A DNA stretch of 64,000 nucleotides, taken from Clostridia bacterium (GTDB lineage Bacteria; Bacillota; Clostridia; Oscillospirales; Acutalibacteraceae). Below are positions 7,701 through 16,468 of this stretch, one piece after another. Position numbers and translations under genes: made by a program. Below the pieces are notes generated by a model. The model saw only the letters and a list, made by a program, of their open reading frames with translations, did not search any database and had not been told where the DNA came from. Every line of letters begins with the position of its first letter. Position 1 is the stretch's first letter. The stretch lies in assembly GCA_017537245.1 (NCBI GenBank), contig JAFYLD010000039.1, forward strand, positions 1 through 64,000. Direction: 5' to 3'.

Positions 7701-9815
7701 TTATCTTATTTCGATTTTAATGTTTTTTGGTGCGTCTACTTTAATTATAGCTTTTTCACCGGTTGTGTCAAGCGATACGGCAATTACGCCGTTTGGGGTA
7801 GTAATGCTACCGCTAACGTTTAATTTGCGCGTAGTTTTTGCGGGGTCGATTATAACGTCGCAGTAACCGGCTGTACCCTCACGCTGCTTAATACCCAAAA
7901 TACTAGTAAACAATTGACGAGTGCAAGCGCCAAACATTGGGTGGTTGCGACTAGCGCCGCCCCAGTGCTCCCATATAGTTGTAGCACCGTGACGTTTCAT
8001 ATAAAGATAAGAGCCGAGTTCTTCACTCTCAAATAATTTTAGCGCGGTATCGGCATGACCATAGTCAAAAAGCACCTCGCACAAAATGTCGGTACACAAA
8101 AATCCTGTGTCAAAGTGACCGAGCGCATCGTATTTTTGCGCTAGTTTATCAGCAAGTTCTTGACCAGAAAGTCCGCACCATACGGCATAAGCATCGGCGC
8201 CTTGAATACCGTCGGCAAAACCGCCTGTATCGGCGTTGTAATACGCGTCTTTTACGGCTTTTTCTGCCGCTTGGCGCAATGAAACAAAGTAGGGGATATC
8301 ATCGTTTTTGCCGAGGATGGTTGCAATTTCTTCTAAATAAATTAGATTTTTTATAAAGTAGCAGGTGTTTACAAAACTTTCGGGAATGGTGGTCTTTTCT
8401 AGAGTGCACCAGTCACCAAGACACCAGCCGCCAATATCCTCAAAAGCGATAAGTCCGTTTTCTTGACGTGATATTAAATATTCTATCCACTTTTTCATTG
8501 GATTATAGCACTTGTCTAGCATATCAACATCGCCATAAGATTTGTAAAAATGGTATGGCACGTTTACGATTGCGCTACCCCAACCACCAGGACCACCACC
8601 GCCGCCCATAAATGGAGCAGTATGGCGCACGTGACCATCAACGTCTTGACAGTCGAGAATATCTATAATCCATTTTTTGTAAAACTCTTTTGTATCAAGG
8701 GTTAGCATTACGGCAGGAGCGGCAATTTGACCGTCACCGGTGTAGCCTAGACGCTCGCGGTGAGGGCAGTCGGACGGAATACTACCGTGCATATTGTCAA
8801 GCTGGGTGCGAACAAACGCGTCGTATAAAAAGTTCATACCCTCGTGATTTGAAGTAAAGGTAGAAGAAACTTTGGCATCGGCGTGAACAACCTCAATGGT
8901 CAAATCGTCAAACTCGCCCTCGATTTCAAAATAACGAAAAGCGTACCAAACAAATCGGGGTTTAATTGTTCTAGTAACACCATCGGTTATAAATGTGCTT
9001 TTCATAATTTGAAGTTCGCCTGTGCGAGTAGCTTCCCAGTGGCTTATTGTGGAGTCAAAATTAAGTGAAGAGTCATCTTTTATAACCTCGGCATAGCGAA
9101 TAGTGATTTTGCTGCCCGATGGCGCACTTGTTTTTACCATTACTAAACCCGTTATATTTTCGCCTGCGTCAAATATTTGCTTGCCGTCAATATCGGCAAT
9201 TTTGGTAGGCTTGATGGTACGAATAACCTTGTCGGGCGTACCGATAGCCTCTGACAAAATGGTGTTAGGCGCGGGCAAAATATCGACAGTTTGTGGGCTT
9301 TGTAATTTGGCGGTATAATCGATGGTTTCGCCTAAATACATATTGCTAAAACGCACGTTGCTGTCGGTGTAACTTTCACTTCCGTCAGAGCAAATCTGGG
9401 TATCATCATTTGCGATTTTATATATACATTTTAGCGTATCACCAAAGGTGGTTTTGCCCTCGGCGGTGCGTTCTTCTTGACGGTAAAATCCGTTGCCAAG
9501 CTCGATAGTAAGGACGTTTTCGCCAACGAGTAGTAAATTTGTTATATCAAATTGGTAGTAGTAAACTCGATTGGTGGTAGTGCCGTAGCATTTGTGAGCA
9601 AAGAGCGAAAAATCGCGTGGCTCATAGTCGCTGACTACCGGCAAAAACTTATAGTCGGTTACGTTTTGTCCGTTGATTTTTGCTTCGAAATAGCCTAAAC
9701 CTGTTATGAATAGCGAGGTATCGGTAACAGTATCTATATTAAATTTCTTTGTGATAATGGGGGAAACGCAGGTCTTATCTGCGCCGATCCATTTAGAATT
9801 TTTAAAAACGCTCAT
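7701..9815 (-). CDS. Alpha-L-rhamnosidase, glycoside hydrolase family 78
   Basis: 704 residues with the family layout: N-terminal carbohydrate-binding beta domains (GLGYFEAKINGQ near 39-50, ELGNGFY near 105-111), a beta-sandwich around 200-300, then an (alpha/alpha)6 barrel. The barrel opens with SDCPHRERLGYTGD (about 348-361), the conserved GH78 acidic/Arg cluster. WGSAIVNVPYHFYKSYGD and TTIWEHWGG also fit. It releases terminal alpha-L-rhamnose from rhamnogalacturonan or plant glycosides. There is no signal peptide, so it is probably cytoplasmic. An AGGAG precedes the ATG, and the gene follows the SGNH esterase by 9 nt, consistent with joint removal of acetyl and rhamnosyl groups. Confidence 0.93.
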   Translation of the reverse strand: MSVFKNSKWIGADKTCVSPIITKKFNIDTVTDTSLFITGLGYFEAKINGQNVTDYKFLPVVSDYEPRDFSLFAHKCYGTTTNRVYYYQFDITNLLLVGENVLTIELGNGFYRQEERTAEGKTTFGDTLKCIYKIANDDTQICSDGSESYTDSNVRFSNMYLGETIDYTAKLQSPQTVDILPAPNTILSEAIGTPDKVIRTIKPTKIADIDGKQIFDAGENITGLVMVKTSAPSGSKITIRYAEVIKDDSSLNFDSTISHWEATRTGELQIMKSTFITDGVTRTIKPRFVWYAFRYFEIEGEFDDLTIEVVHADAKVSSTFTSNHEGMNFLYDAFVRTQLDNMHGSIPSDCPHRERLGYTGDGQIAAPAVMLTLDTKEFYKKWIIDILDCQDVDGHVRHTAPFMGGGGGPGGWGSAIVNVPYHFYKSYGDVDMLDKCYNPMKKWIEYLISRQENGLIAFEDIGGWCLGDWCTLEKTTIPESFVNTCYFIKNLIYLEEIATILGKNDDIPYFVSLRQAAEKAVKDAYYNADTGGFADGIQGADAYAVWCGLSGQELADKLAQKYDALGHFDTGFLCTDILCEVLFDYGHADTALKLFESEELGSYLYMKRHGATTIWEHWGGASRNHPMFGACTRQLFTSILGIKQREGTAGYCDVIIDPAKTTRKLNVSGSITTPNGVIAVSLDTTGEKAIIKVDAPKNIKIEIR

Positions 9816-9824
9816 ATTTACTCC

Positions 9825-11039
9825 TTAAAATGTGACTAAAAGTCCTTGTAAAATAACTTTACCGTTTTTGTGTGTCTTAATAGTAATTTCGGTGTCCTCG
9901 CGTATAGCGTCACCGGTATATACGCGGTGCCACATAGAGCGTGGCCAACCGATTGGCACGGTGTTGCAAGAGGTTCTTTGATTTAAAAACTTGGTTTCGA
10001 AAGAGCCTGTCGAATGAGAATATTGCACGTAAACGCGTTTAGCGCCCTTTGGTACTATTAGTTTTACACTAGCCTCGGTATTGTCGGCCACGAGCGCGCC
10101 ACGCCATTTGTCTGAAACTTGCGGAACGTTATCTAAAAATTCAAATCCGCGAGCGCGGTTTGCAAACTCGTAGGCGTACTGCGCGTGGGTTTTATAAAAA
10201 GAGTCAAAATAAATCCAACTTGTATGTAGCTCGTCAAGGGGGTACTCAAGCGAAAGGCTAGTGTCATTTAATACGTTATCAAAGTAATTTGCTATGCAAA
10301 GACCAAGTAACGCGTGACCTATGTTGTTTGGGTGTACCTCGTCGGGAGAAATCTTTTGCCAGTCGCAAACAAATTCGCCGTCGGGACAAATTGCGTTATG
10401 ATAGCTAATAGCGGGTATATTATAATGGTCGGCAAGCTCTAGGTGAACGTTTTGGTGGCTGCTGCCGTTTTGATTTACCAAAATAACAAGCATTACGGCA
10501 ACGCCTTTTTCGAGCAGGCGACGTACAATTGACTCATAACTTTCAAAAATCTCGTCTTTCAAAAGAAACGGTACGGCACCCGGGTCGTTTACCGCAAACT
10601 CTACTAGTACTAAATCGGGGTTATATTTTGTAACCATTTGGTCCATACGAAACGCGCCCAAGAAAGATGGGGTAGCGCCAATGCCTGCGTTTATGGTGTT
10701 TACTTTGGTGTTGGGGAATTGTTTTGTAAACCAGTCGCCAACACGCTCAAAATAACATTTTTCGCCGTCTAGCGCATCGTTATATTCGGTAACGTTATTG
10801 CCGGCGTTACTTCTCGCTTTTGCACCCTCGGTTATAGAGCCGCCAATTGCGGCAATTGTGATTTCTTCGCCGCGAGAGGCTTTGCAAAACACACGACGTA
10901 GGCGGTTGTTTGTTTCGTCGTTGTCGGGCGCATAAGAGCGAAGTATCGTCTCGTTTAGCTCGTTTTCGCCAAGCGCCAAAGCGGTAGAAAGGGTTTTTAT
11001 GGTTTCGTTATATTTTGGCATTATTTCGTATAATTTCAC
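9825..11039 (-). CDS. SGNH/GDSL-fold esterase (probable carbohydrate esterase)
   Basis: All SGNH blocks are visible: IGGSITEG (nucleophile Ser about 68), GIGATPS with the block II Gly, EFAVNDPG with the block III Asn, and DEVHPNNIGH with the Asp-x-x-His pair. A C-terminal beta-rich domain of about 130 residues follows. The likely role is deacetylating plant polysaccharide fragments before GH78 acts; the exact CE family is not assigned. The frame extends to 11099, but the promoter TTGCTT-N17-TATAAT occupies 11071-11099, so the start must lie below about 11064. GTG 11039, with GGTGAG just upstream, is chosen; ATG 11021 has no Shine-Dalgarno but is possible. Confidence 0.87.
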   Translation of the reverse strand: MKLYEIMPKYNETIKTLSTALALGENELNETILRSYAPDNDETNNRLRRVFCKASRGEEITIAAIGGSITEGAKARSNAGNNVTEYNDALDGEKCYFERVGDWFTKQFPNTKVNTINAGIGATPSFLGAFRMDQMVTKYNPDLVLVEFAVNDPGAVPFLLKDEIFESYESIVRRLLEKGVAVMLVILVNQNGSSHQNVHLELADHYNIPAISYHNAICPDGEFVCDWQKISPDEVHPNNIGHALLGLCIANYFDNVLNDTSLSLEYPLDELHTSWIYFDSFYKTHAQYAYEFANRARGFEFLDNVPQVSDKWRGALVADNTEASVKLIVPKGAKRVYVQYSHSTGSFETKFLNQRTSCNTVPIGWPRSMWHRVYTGDAIREDTEITIKTHKNGKVILQGLLVTF

Positions 11040-11070
11040 AATACTCACCAACCAGTAATTATTTACAATA

Positions 11071-11099
11071 ATTATATAATAATAAGCTTTAAAAAGCAA
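11071..11099 (-). promoter_or_regulatory. Promoter of the SGNH-GH78 operon
   Basis: On the minus strand TTGCTT (11099-11094) and TATAAT (11076-11071) are 17 nt apart. The spacer and flanks resemble the uxaC promoter, including a GCTT-N4-AAGC dyad over the -35 end. Confidence 0.78.
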
Positions 11100-11125
11100 T
11101 GAAAATTGAAAATTAAAATTAACTA

Positions 11126-11154
11126 TTGCAAGTTTGCTAAAATACTGTTAAAAT
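11126..11154 (+). promoter_or_regulatory. Promoter of the cyclophilin-rmlA transcript
   Basis: TTGCAA (11126-11131) and TAAAAT (11149-11154) with a 17-nt spacer, 30 nt before the cyclophilin start codon. Confidence 0.65.
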
Positions 11155-11184
11155 ATAGGAAAACAACAAAAAAGAGGTAGTTTT

Positions 11185-11781
11185 ATGTCTTGTTTACAAC
11201 TTGAAGCCGTAAAGAGCGGCGATACAGTTGCGGTAATGCATACAAACATGGGTGATATCGAAATTAAGCTATTCCCAGAGCATGCGCCAAAGACTGTAGA
11301 AAACTTTACAACACACGCAAAAAACGATTATTATAACGGTATTATCTTTCACCGTGTAATCAAGGATTTTATGATACAGGGCGGTGACCCAACCGGTACC
11401 GGTATGGGCGGCGAGTCTATTTGGGGTCGCAGTTTTAAAGACGAGTTTACTCCAGAACTTCACAATCTTCGCGGCGCGCTTTGTATGGCAAATGCCGGTC
11501 CTAACACAAACGGCAGCCAGTTCTTTATTGTTCAAGCAAAGGACGTTCCTGATTATTTGGTAGATCAAATGAAAGAAATGCCTGACGCATTTTCTAATGA
11601 TATTATCGACGCTTATGCGAGTCTCGGCGGCACACCATGGCTAGATTTTCGTCACAGTGTATTCGGTCAGGTAGTAAACGGCATGGACGTAGTTGACGCT
11701 ATCGCAAACGTAGAAGTAGGCGGCGCAGACAAACCGATAAACGATGTCACAATTTTAGGCATTGATATAATTGTTAAATAA
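11185..11781 (+). CDS. Cyclophilin-type peptidyl-prolyl cis-trans isomerase
   Basis: 198 residues. Cyclophilin active-site segments are visible: [19 protein letters not shown] with the catalytic Arg and Gln, [15 protein letters not shown], and [19 protein letters not shown]. It catalyses proline isomerisation during protein folding. No signal peptide is present, so it acts in the cytoplasm. Compared with minimal cyclophilins it has about 20 extra residues between SQFFIV and the WLD motif ([17 protein letters not shown]), common in clostridial members. AGAGG precedes the ATG, and the gene is 15 nt upstream of rmlA. Confidence 0.95.
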   Translation: MSCLQLEAVKSGDTVAVMHTNMGDIEIKLFPEHAPKTVENFTTHAKNDYYNGIIFHRVIKDFMIQGGDPTGTGMGGESIWGRSFKDEFTPELHNLRGALCMANAGPNTNGSQFFIVQAKDVPDYLVDQMKEMPDAFSNDIIDAYASLGGTPWLDFRHSVFGQVVNGMDVVDAIANVEVGGADKPINDVTILGIDIIVK

Positions 11782-11796
11782 AAAGGAGTTTTTAAA

Positions 11797-12675
11797 ATGA
11801 AAGGTATTATTCTTGCAGGCGGTAGCGGAACACGTCTTTATCCGCTTACTATGGTAACATCTAAGCAACTTCTCCCAGTATATGACAAACCAATGATTTA
11901 TTACCCACTATCAACCTTGATGCTCGCAGGTATTAGAGATATTCTTATTATCTCAACACCTACCGATTTGCCAAACTTTGAGCGTCTTTTGGGCGATGGT
12001 TCACGTTATGGTATTAACCTTTCTTATGCGGTTCAACCTTCTCCAGACGGTCTAGCACAAGCTTTTCTTATTGGTGAAGAGTTTATCGCAGGCGATAGCT
12101 GCGCTATGGTACTTGGCGACAATATTTTCTACGGCAGCGGTTTAAAGAAGCATTTGCGTGAAGCGGCTGCAAAAGAAACAGGCGCTACTGTATTTGGTTA
12201 CTACGTTGACGATCCAGAGCGCTTTGGTATAGTAGAATTTGACGAAAATGGCAAGGCTGTATCTCTTGAAGAAAAGCCAAAGAATCCAAAGTCTAACTAC
12301 TGTGTAACAGGTCTATACTTCTATGACAACCGCGTTGTTGAAATGGCTAAAAAGGTGAAACCTTCTGCTCGTGGCGAGCTTGAAATTACCGACCTTAACA
12401 AGCTTTATCTTGAGGACGATACTCTTAACGTTGTAACTTTGGGCCGTGGTTATGCTTGGCTTGACACCGGTACAATGGACGCACTCGCAGAGGCTACCGA
12501 GTTTGTAAAGGTTATTGAAAGCCGTCAGGGTATTCAGATTTCTGCGGTTGAAGAAATCGCTTACAAGAATGGCTGGATTAGCAAAGAAAAGCTTATCGAA
12601 TCAGCTGAAAAGTATGGTAAATCACCTTATGGCGAACATCTCCGCAAGGTTGCAGACGGCAAGATTCTTTACTAA
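11797..12675 (+). CDS. rfbA: Glucose-1-phosphate thymidylyltransferase
   Basis: 292 residues, the usual RmlA length. Visible are the nucleotidyltransferase signature [41 protein letters not shown] with the metal-binding Asp, and [10 protein letters not shown]. It makes dTDP-glucose from glucose-1-phosphate and dTTP, the first step to dTDP-L-rhamnose for cell-surface glycans. The other rml genes are not in the window. AAAGGAG precedes the start, and the gene probably shares the cyclophilin transcript. A REP doublet follows 26 nt after the stop and may act as its 3' structure. Confidence 0.96.
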   Translation: MKGIILAGGSGTRLYPLTMVTSKQLLPVYDKPMIYYPLSTLMLAGIRDILIISTPTDLPNFERLLGDGSRYGINLSYAVQPSPDGLAQAFLIGEEFIAGDSCAMVLGDNIFYGSGLKKHLREAAAKETGATVFGYYVDDPERFGIVEFDENGKAVSLEEKPKNPKSNYCVTGLYFYDNRVVEMAKKVKPSARGELEITDLNKLYLEDDTLNVVTLGRGYAWLDTGTMDALAEATEFVKVIESRQGIQISAVEEIAYKNGWISKEKLIESAEKYGKSPYGEHLRKVADGKILY

Positions 12676-12701
12676 TTAGTATTATCAAATTAAAACTTAT
12701 C

Positions 12702-12766
12702 GTAGGGACCGGCGTCCCCGACGGTCCGTTAGGTTGCTTTCGGACTGTCCGGAGGCCAGTCCCTAC
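12702..12766. repeat. REP doublet 1 (two inverted GTAG-hairpin elements)
   Basis: Plus-strand element 12702-12728: GTAG, then GGACCG...CGGTCC with a 10-nt loop. Minus-strand element 12766-12741: GTAG, then GGACTG...CAGTCC. The GTAG heads point outward, separated by a short AT-rich spacer. This is the classical REP layout (conserved GTAG at the 5' foot of an imperfect hairpin, in inverted pairs). Confidence 0.85.
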
Positions 12767-12791
12767 ATATTTTATTTTTGTTGGTGGTATT

Positions 12792-13438
12792 ATGAGAGAA
12801 GAAAACAGAAAAGAAATTTTGACAAGAGAGATAATAAAAAAAGAATTAAAAGAAGTGTATCTATACAATGGACTTTGCTGCTTGCGTGATTTTGCAGCCG
12901 TTTTTTGTGCTGCGTGCTTTTGTATGTTTTGGTGCCAAGCGTGTTAGAGGACAGAATAAACAACTTTTCTGAAACTGCGGTAACGATAATAAATATCGTA
13001 GTAGTAGGGTTTATTATTATCGCGATAGCGGGTTTTGCCGCAATTTTGTATTGTGTGTGTAAGTTCTTTTGGCTACTTGTAATTACAAGCAAAGAAAAAT
13101 TTGATATTGTTGTTGATAAACTTGTAGATACGAAGAAGATGGTGTCTTATAATGATGAGGTTTTGGTCGAAGAGGTGCAAGATCATAAAATGAGACCGCG
13201 CATTCGCGTTTTTAAATTAGATATACCATCTAACAAACAGTATTATTATAGATTGCGATTTGCAAGATATAAAGAATATGAATTACCCGAAGGCAAGCTC
13301 TATAACTGGTCCCCAATTAATAGTATGAACGATTGGCAGATTTTTCGTTCGGCTGACCTTTGTGATGATTTTTATGTTGTGGTAGCCAATAACAAACCGC
13401 TTTATGTTTATAATACAAAGTTTTTTGAATTACAGTAA
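12792..13438 (+). pseudogene. Two-TM membrane protein with an apparent frameshift at a T6 run
   Basis: An ORF starts at ATG 12792 (GGTGG upstream) and reads 51 codons to a TAG at 12945-12947, ending in an unnatural Cys-rich tail. A second frame, open from after 12887 to 13438, continues with LCCVLLYVLVPSVLEDRI. One extra T, or a -1 slip, in the six-T run 12901-12906 joins the two frames into one protein of about 215 residues: a charged cytoplasmic N-terminus, one TM helix formed exactly across the junction, a second TM (VVVGFIIIAIAGFAAILYCV), and a soluble C-terminal domain of about 120 residues. No family is recognised. It could be a real mutation, an assembly error, or slippage-dependent expression. 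REP doublets lie on both sides. Confidence 0.75.
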
Positions 13439-13447
13439 TAATTCTTG

Positions 13448-13516
13448 CGGATGAGCAATGCTCATCCCTACTAAGAAATTTGAGTTTTTAACGTAGGGAC
13501 GACCATTGGTCGTCCG
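13448..13516. repeat. REP doublet 2
   Basis: Minus-strand element 13471-13448: GTAG, then GGATGAGC-ATT-GCTCATCC, a perfect 8-bp stem. Plus-strand element 13493-13516: GTAG, then GGACGACC-ATT-GGTCGTCC, also perfect. Here the GTAG heads face each other. Both share the ATT loop and the CCG foot with the elements inside the RAYT gene. Confidence 0.93.
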
Positions 13517-13541
13517 CTTTTATTTTAATGTAAAAATTTTC

Positions 13542-13570
13542 TTGCTTTAATAAGCTAAACATTATATAAT
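13542..13570 (+). promoter_or_regulatory. Promoter of uxaC
   Basis: TTGCTT (13542-13547), 17-nt spacer, TATAAT (13565-13570). A GCTT-TAAT-AAGC dyad overlaps the -35 end, as in the SGNH-GH78 promoter. Confidence 0.82.
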
Positions 13571-13602
13571 AAACAAGATAAATATTTTAAGGAGATATTG
13601 CT

Positions 13603-15003
13603 ATGAGCTTTATTAACGATGATTTTATTTTAACTAATGAAACGGCTAAAAAACTTTATCACGATTATGCTGAAAAGATGCCGATTATTGACTACCATTG
13701 TCACATAAATCCAAAAGAGATTTACGAGAACAAAAAGTTCAAAAACATTACCGAAATTTGGCTTGGTGGCGACCATTACAAGTGGCGTCTTATCCGTAGC
13801 AACGGCACACCGGAAAACGAGATTACAGGCGACGCAGACGATTATACAAAATTTTTGCGCTTTGCCGAAATGTTGCCACGCGCTATTGGTAATCCAATGT
13901 ATCACTGGAACCACCTTGAACTAAAGCGTTATTTTGATTATGATGGTATTTTAAGCGCAAAGACCGCTGAAGAGGTTTGGAATCTTTGTAACGAGAAACT
14001 CGCTAGCGACGATATGTCTGCTTGCAATATCATCAAAAAATCTAACGTTAAGATGATTGGTACTACCGATGACCCAATCGACACCCTTGAGTGGCACAAA
14101 AAGATTAAGGAAGAGGGCGTGTGCGCAGCACAGGTGCTTCCATCATATCGTCCTGACAAGGCAGTAAACATTGACAAAGACGGCTTTGTTGATTACATAA
14201 AGGCTCTTGAAAAGGCTGCTGATATGGAAATTAAGTGCGTTGCCGACGTTAAGGCGGCTCTTATTAAGCGTCTTGATTTCTTCTGCGAAATGGGTTGTAA
14301 GGCAACTGACCACGGTCTTGATTATATTCCTTTTGAAATCGGTAGTGAAAAGGAAATTGATGCTGCATTTAAGGCTGCTATGAAGGGTAAGGCAATTACC
14401 ACTCGTGAGGCAGATATGTACAAGACCGATATTATCGTAGCACTAGGTCGTGAGTATGCAAAACGCGGTATTGTAATGCAGATTCACTATAGCGTTCAGC
14501 GTAATACAAACAAGGCTATGTTTGCAAAAATTGGCGCAGACACAGGCTTTGACACCATTTCTAACCGTCCTTGCAGCGAGGCGCTTACAGGTATTCTTAA
14601 CGCGCTTGCTATTGATGGTTTACTACCAAAGACTATTATCTATTCACTAAACCCACACGATAACGAAATGATTGATACAGTTATTGGCGCATTCCAGGGC
14701 ACCGAGGCCGCAGGCAAGATTCAGCACGGTTCTGCTTGGTGGTTTAGCGATACAAAGTCCGGTATGGAAACACAGCTTAAATCACTTGCGAACTTGTCAC
14801 TACTTGGCAACTTTGTTGGTATGCTTACCGACTCTCGTAGTTTCCTTTCTTACACACGTCACGAGTACTTTAGACGCATACTCTGTAACGTGCTTGGTAC
14901 TTGGGTAGAAAACGGCGAGTACCCGGCAGATATGGAAACACTAGGTCAAATAGTTGAAGATATTTGCTACAACAACGCAGCAAGATACTTTGGTATAGAA
15001 TAA
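13603..15003 (+). CDS. uxaC: Glucuronate isomerase
   Basis: 466 residues, the typical length. UxaC converts D-glucuronate to D-fructuronate (and galacturonate to tagaturonate), the entry step of uronate catabolism in the cytoplasm. The amidohydrolase-fold metal motif IDYHCHINPKEI is at about 28-39, IGTTDDPIDTLEWH is conserved, and SLLGNFVGMLTDSRSFLSYT near the C-terminus is diagnostic. AAGGAG precedes the ATG. It is a single-gene unit with its own promoter and terminator; other uronate genes are not visible here. With the nearby GH78 and SGNH genes it suggests use of plant cell-wall glycans. Confidence 0.97.
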   Translation: MSFINDDFILTNETAKKLYHDYAEKMPIIDYHCHINPKEIYENKKFKNITEIWLGGDHYKWRLIRSNGTPENEITGDADDYTKFLRFAEMLPRAIGNPMYHWNHLELKRYFDYDGILSAKTAEEVWNLCNEKLASDDMSACNIIKKSNVKMIGTTDDPIDTLEWHKKIKEEGVCAAQVLPSYRPDKAVNIDKDGFVDYIKALEKAADMEIKCVADVKAALIKRLDFFCEMGCKATDHGLDYIPFEIGSEKEIDAAFKAAMKGKAITTREADMYKTDIIVALGREYAKRGIVMQIHYSVQRNTNKAMFAKIGADTGFDTISNRPCSEALTGILNALAIDGLLPKTIIYSLNPHDNEMIDTVIGAFQGTEAAGKIQHGSAWWFSDTKSGMETQLKSLANLSLLGNFVGMLTDSRSFLSYTRHEYFRRILCNVLGTWVENGEYPADMETLGQIVEDICYNNAARYFGIE

Positions 15004-15010
15004 AAAAATC

Positions 15011-15035
15011 AAACTCGGGCTTTAAGCCCGAGTTT
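15011..15035. terminator. Bidirectional terminator, uxaC / dpaB
   Basis: AAACTCGGGCT-TTA-AGCCCGAGTTT, an 11-bp perfect stem followed by T5 on the plus strand and by GATTTTTTT on the minus strand. Confidence 0.9.
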
Positions 15036-15037
15036 TT

Positions 15038-15610
15038 TTATATTATAACAGGTTGAATTTGCTTTTCTTTTAAAGCTGATTCAATGGTTTGTGGTATTTT
15101 GTTAAAATCGCAAATAAGCGAGTTGTTTTTGCCCACGGGGTCATCCTGACCGTAGGGGACAAAGTAGATGTTTTTGGTGTTGTGTAGTAGTCCTATGTTT
15201 TTGGCGGTAGCGCCAAGAGCGTCGTTTGTGGCAATACCCAGTATTACGGGTTTATTATTGCGCAGATGCGCTTTTACCGCCATTGTAACCGACGTGTCGG
15301 TTATGCCAAGTGCTATTTTAGAAATTGTATTGCCGGTGCAGGGCACTACCACGATAACATCAAGCAAGTTTTTGGGTCCTATCGGCTCGGCGGCTACGAC
15401 CGTGTGTATAATCTTTTTGCCGCAAAGGTCTTCTACCGCTTTGTTAAACTCGTCGGCATTTGCAAAGCGAGTGCTTGTAGAGTAAGTAATTTCTGACATA
15501 ATCGGGGTAATATCTATATCTAGTTTTGCAAGCTCTTTAAGCACTTCAAGCGACTTATTTATAGTGCAAAAAGAGCCGCAAAACGCATAGCCTAACTTTA
15601 TATTTTGCAT
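15038..15610 (-). CDS. dpaB: Dipicolinate synthase subunit B (SpoVFB)
   Basis: 190 residues, flavoprotein fold like phosphopantothenoylcysteine decarboxylase. Features are LGYAFCGSFCTINKSLE near the N-terminus, MSEITYSTSTRF, VVPCTGNTISKIALGITDT and PVILGIATNDALG. With subunit A it makes dipicolinate, the Ca-chelating compound of the spore core, in the mother cell. ATG 15610 is chosen because GGAG lies 7 nt upstream; the ATG two codons earlier overlaps the Shine-Dalgarno region. It overlaps dpaA by 13 nt, showing translational coupling. Its presence supports a spore-forming organism. Confidence 0.93.
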   Translation of the reverse strand: MQNIKLGYAFCGSFCTINKSLEVLKELAKLDIDITPIMSEITYSTSTRFANADEFNKAVEDLCGKKIIHTVVAAEPIGPKNLLDVIVVVPCTGNTISKIALGITDTSVTMAVKAHLRNNKPVILGIATNDALGATAKNIGLLHNTKNIYFVPYGQDDPVGKNNSLICDFNKIPQTIESALKEKQIQPVII

Positions 15611-16395
15611 ACCCATTCTCCAATCAATTGGTGTGTTGTTTGAGCTATTATTTTGCCCGCGGTCACGGGGGCGATTTTGCCGGGAATTCCGGGTAGTTTG
15701 TTTGCCTTTATATTATTCTCCGTTGCTTTTTCAAAGTCTAGGCAACCCGTTGTAGATAGGTCGTATAAATAACAGTTTTTAAGTAAACTTACATCGTCAA
15801 AAAGACGGACGTCGATGGTATTGAAAATTATATCGAATTTATCGGCATATTTTGTAACGTCGTTTGTGTGAATATGGTTTATACCAAAGGTATCTAGATA
15901 GGCAAAATCGCGAGATTTTCGTGCCGATACTGTAAGAGAACATTTAAGGGCGGCGAGTCTATCAATTAGTACTTTTGCAACTCTGCCGCAACCAATTACC
16001 AAAACACGCGCACCCCACAAACAAAACGGAGTATCTAAAATAGCCCTTGCAATAGCACCCTCGGCGGTGGGGACTGCGTTTAGATAACAAAAGGAATCAA
16101 GCGTTAAATAGTCGACGCAGTTTAAACCCTCAAAGTTATAGCCGCAACTTAAAATAAGGCTGTTTTTATCGGCTTTTTTAACGTAATCCAGAGGTATTTT
16201 TTTATCACTTTGTGGGCAAAAAACGTTTGCTTTATCTCGTGTTGTAGGCACTGGTAATAGCACAATGCTAGCATCCTCTATTTTGCCGTTATCGTCATTT
16301 TTAAGCCCTAGAGAATCAACTGTATAACCCATATTTTTTAGTTCGTTGTACGCGATATTCATGCGATTATCGCCACCTATAATTAAAATATTCAT
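15598..16395 (-). CDS. dpaA: Dipicolinate synthase subunit A (SpoVFA)
   Basis: 265 residues. The N-terminal GGDNRMNIAYNEL and the Rossmann motif VLVIGCGRVAKVLIDRL (about 148-164) match the DpaA NAD(P)-binding domain; LPGIPGKIAPVTAGKI close to the end is characteristic. It takes part with DpaB in converting a dihydrodipicolinate-pathway intermediate to dipicolinate. The frame extends upstream to 16437, but GGGTGG just before ATG 16395 marks the start. It is a little shorter than the Bacillus protein (about 297). A sigma-K-like promoter lies upstream (see that entry). Confidence 0.93.
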   Translation of the reverse strand: MNILIIGGDNRMNIAYNELKNMGYTVDSLGLKNDDNGKIEDASIVLLPVPTTRDKANVFCPQSDKKIPLDYVKKADKNSLILSCGYNFEGLNCVDYLTLDSFCYLNAVPTAEGAIARAILDTPFCLWGARVLVIGCGRVAKVLIDRLAALKCSLTVSARKSRDFAYLDTFGINHIHTNDVTKYADKFDIIFNTIDVRLFDDVSLLKNCYLYDLSTTGCLDFEKATENNIKANKLPGIPGKIAPVTAGKIIAQTTHQLIGEWVCKI

Positions 16396-16440
16396 ATAAC
16401 CACCCACAAAATAAAAGCACCATAAACTGTAATTCAATAC

Positions 16441-16468
16441 ATTTTATGGCGCTGTGCGCAGTTTAGTT
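16441..16468 (-). promoter_or_regulatory. Possible sigma-K promoter of dpaAB
   Basis: On the minus strand CATAAAAT (16448-16441) matches the sigma-K -10 pattern CATAnnnT, and AAC (16468-16466) lies 17 nt upstream, fitting the short AC-type -35. It overlaps the 3' end of cca, so it would fire inside the cca transcript. dpaAB is sigma-K controlled in known spore formers. Confidence 0.45.

Noticed and set aside
15152..15170. Another GTAGGGG, possible REP element in dpaB
   Set aside because: No hairpin follows the GTAG; similar GTAGGG strings at 5940, 8285 and 45280 also lack pairing.
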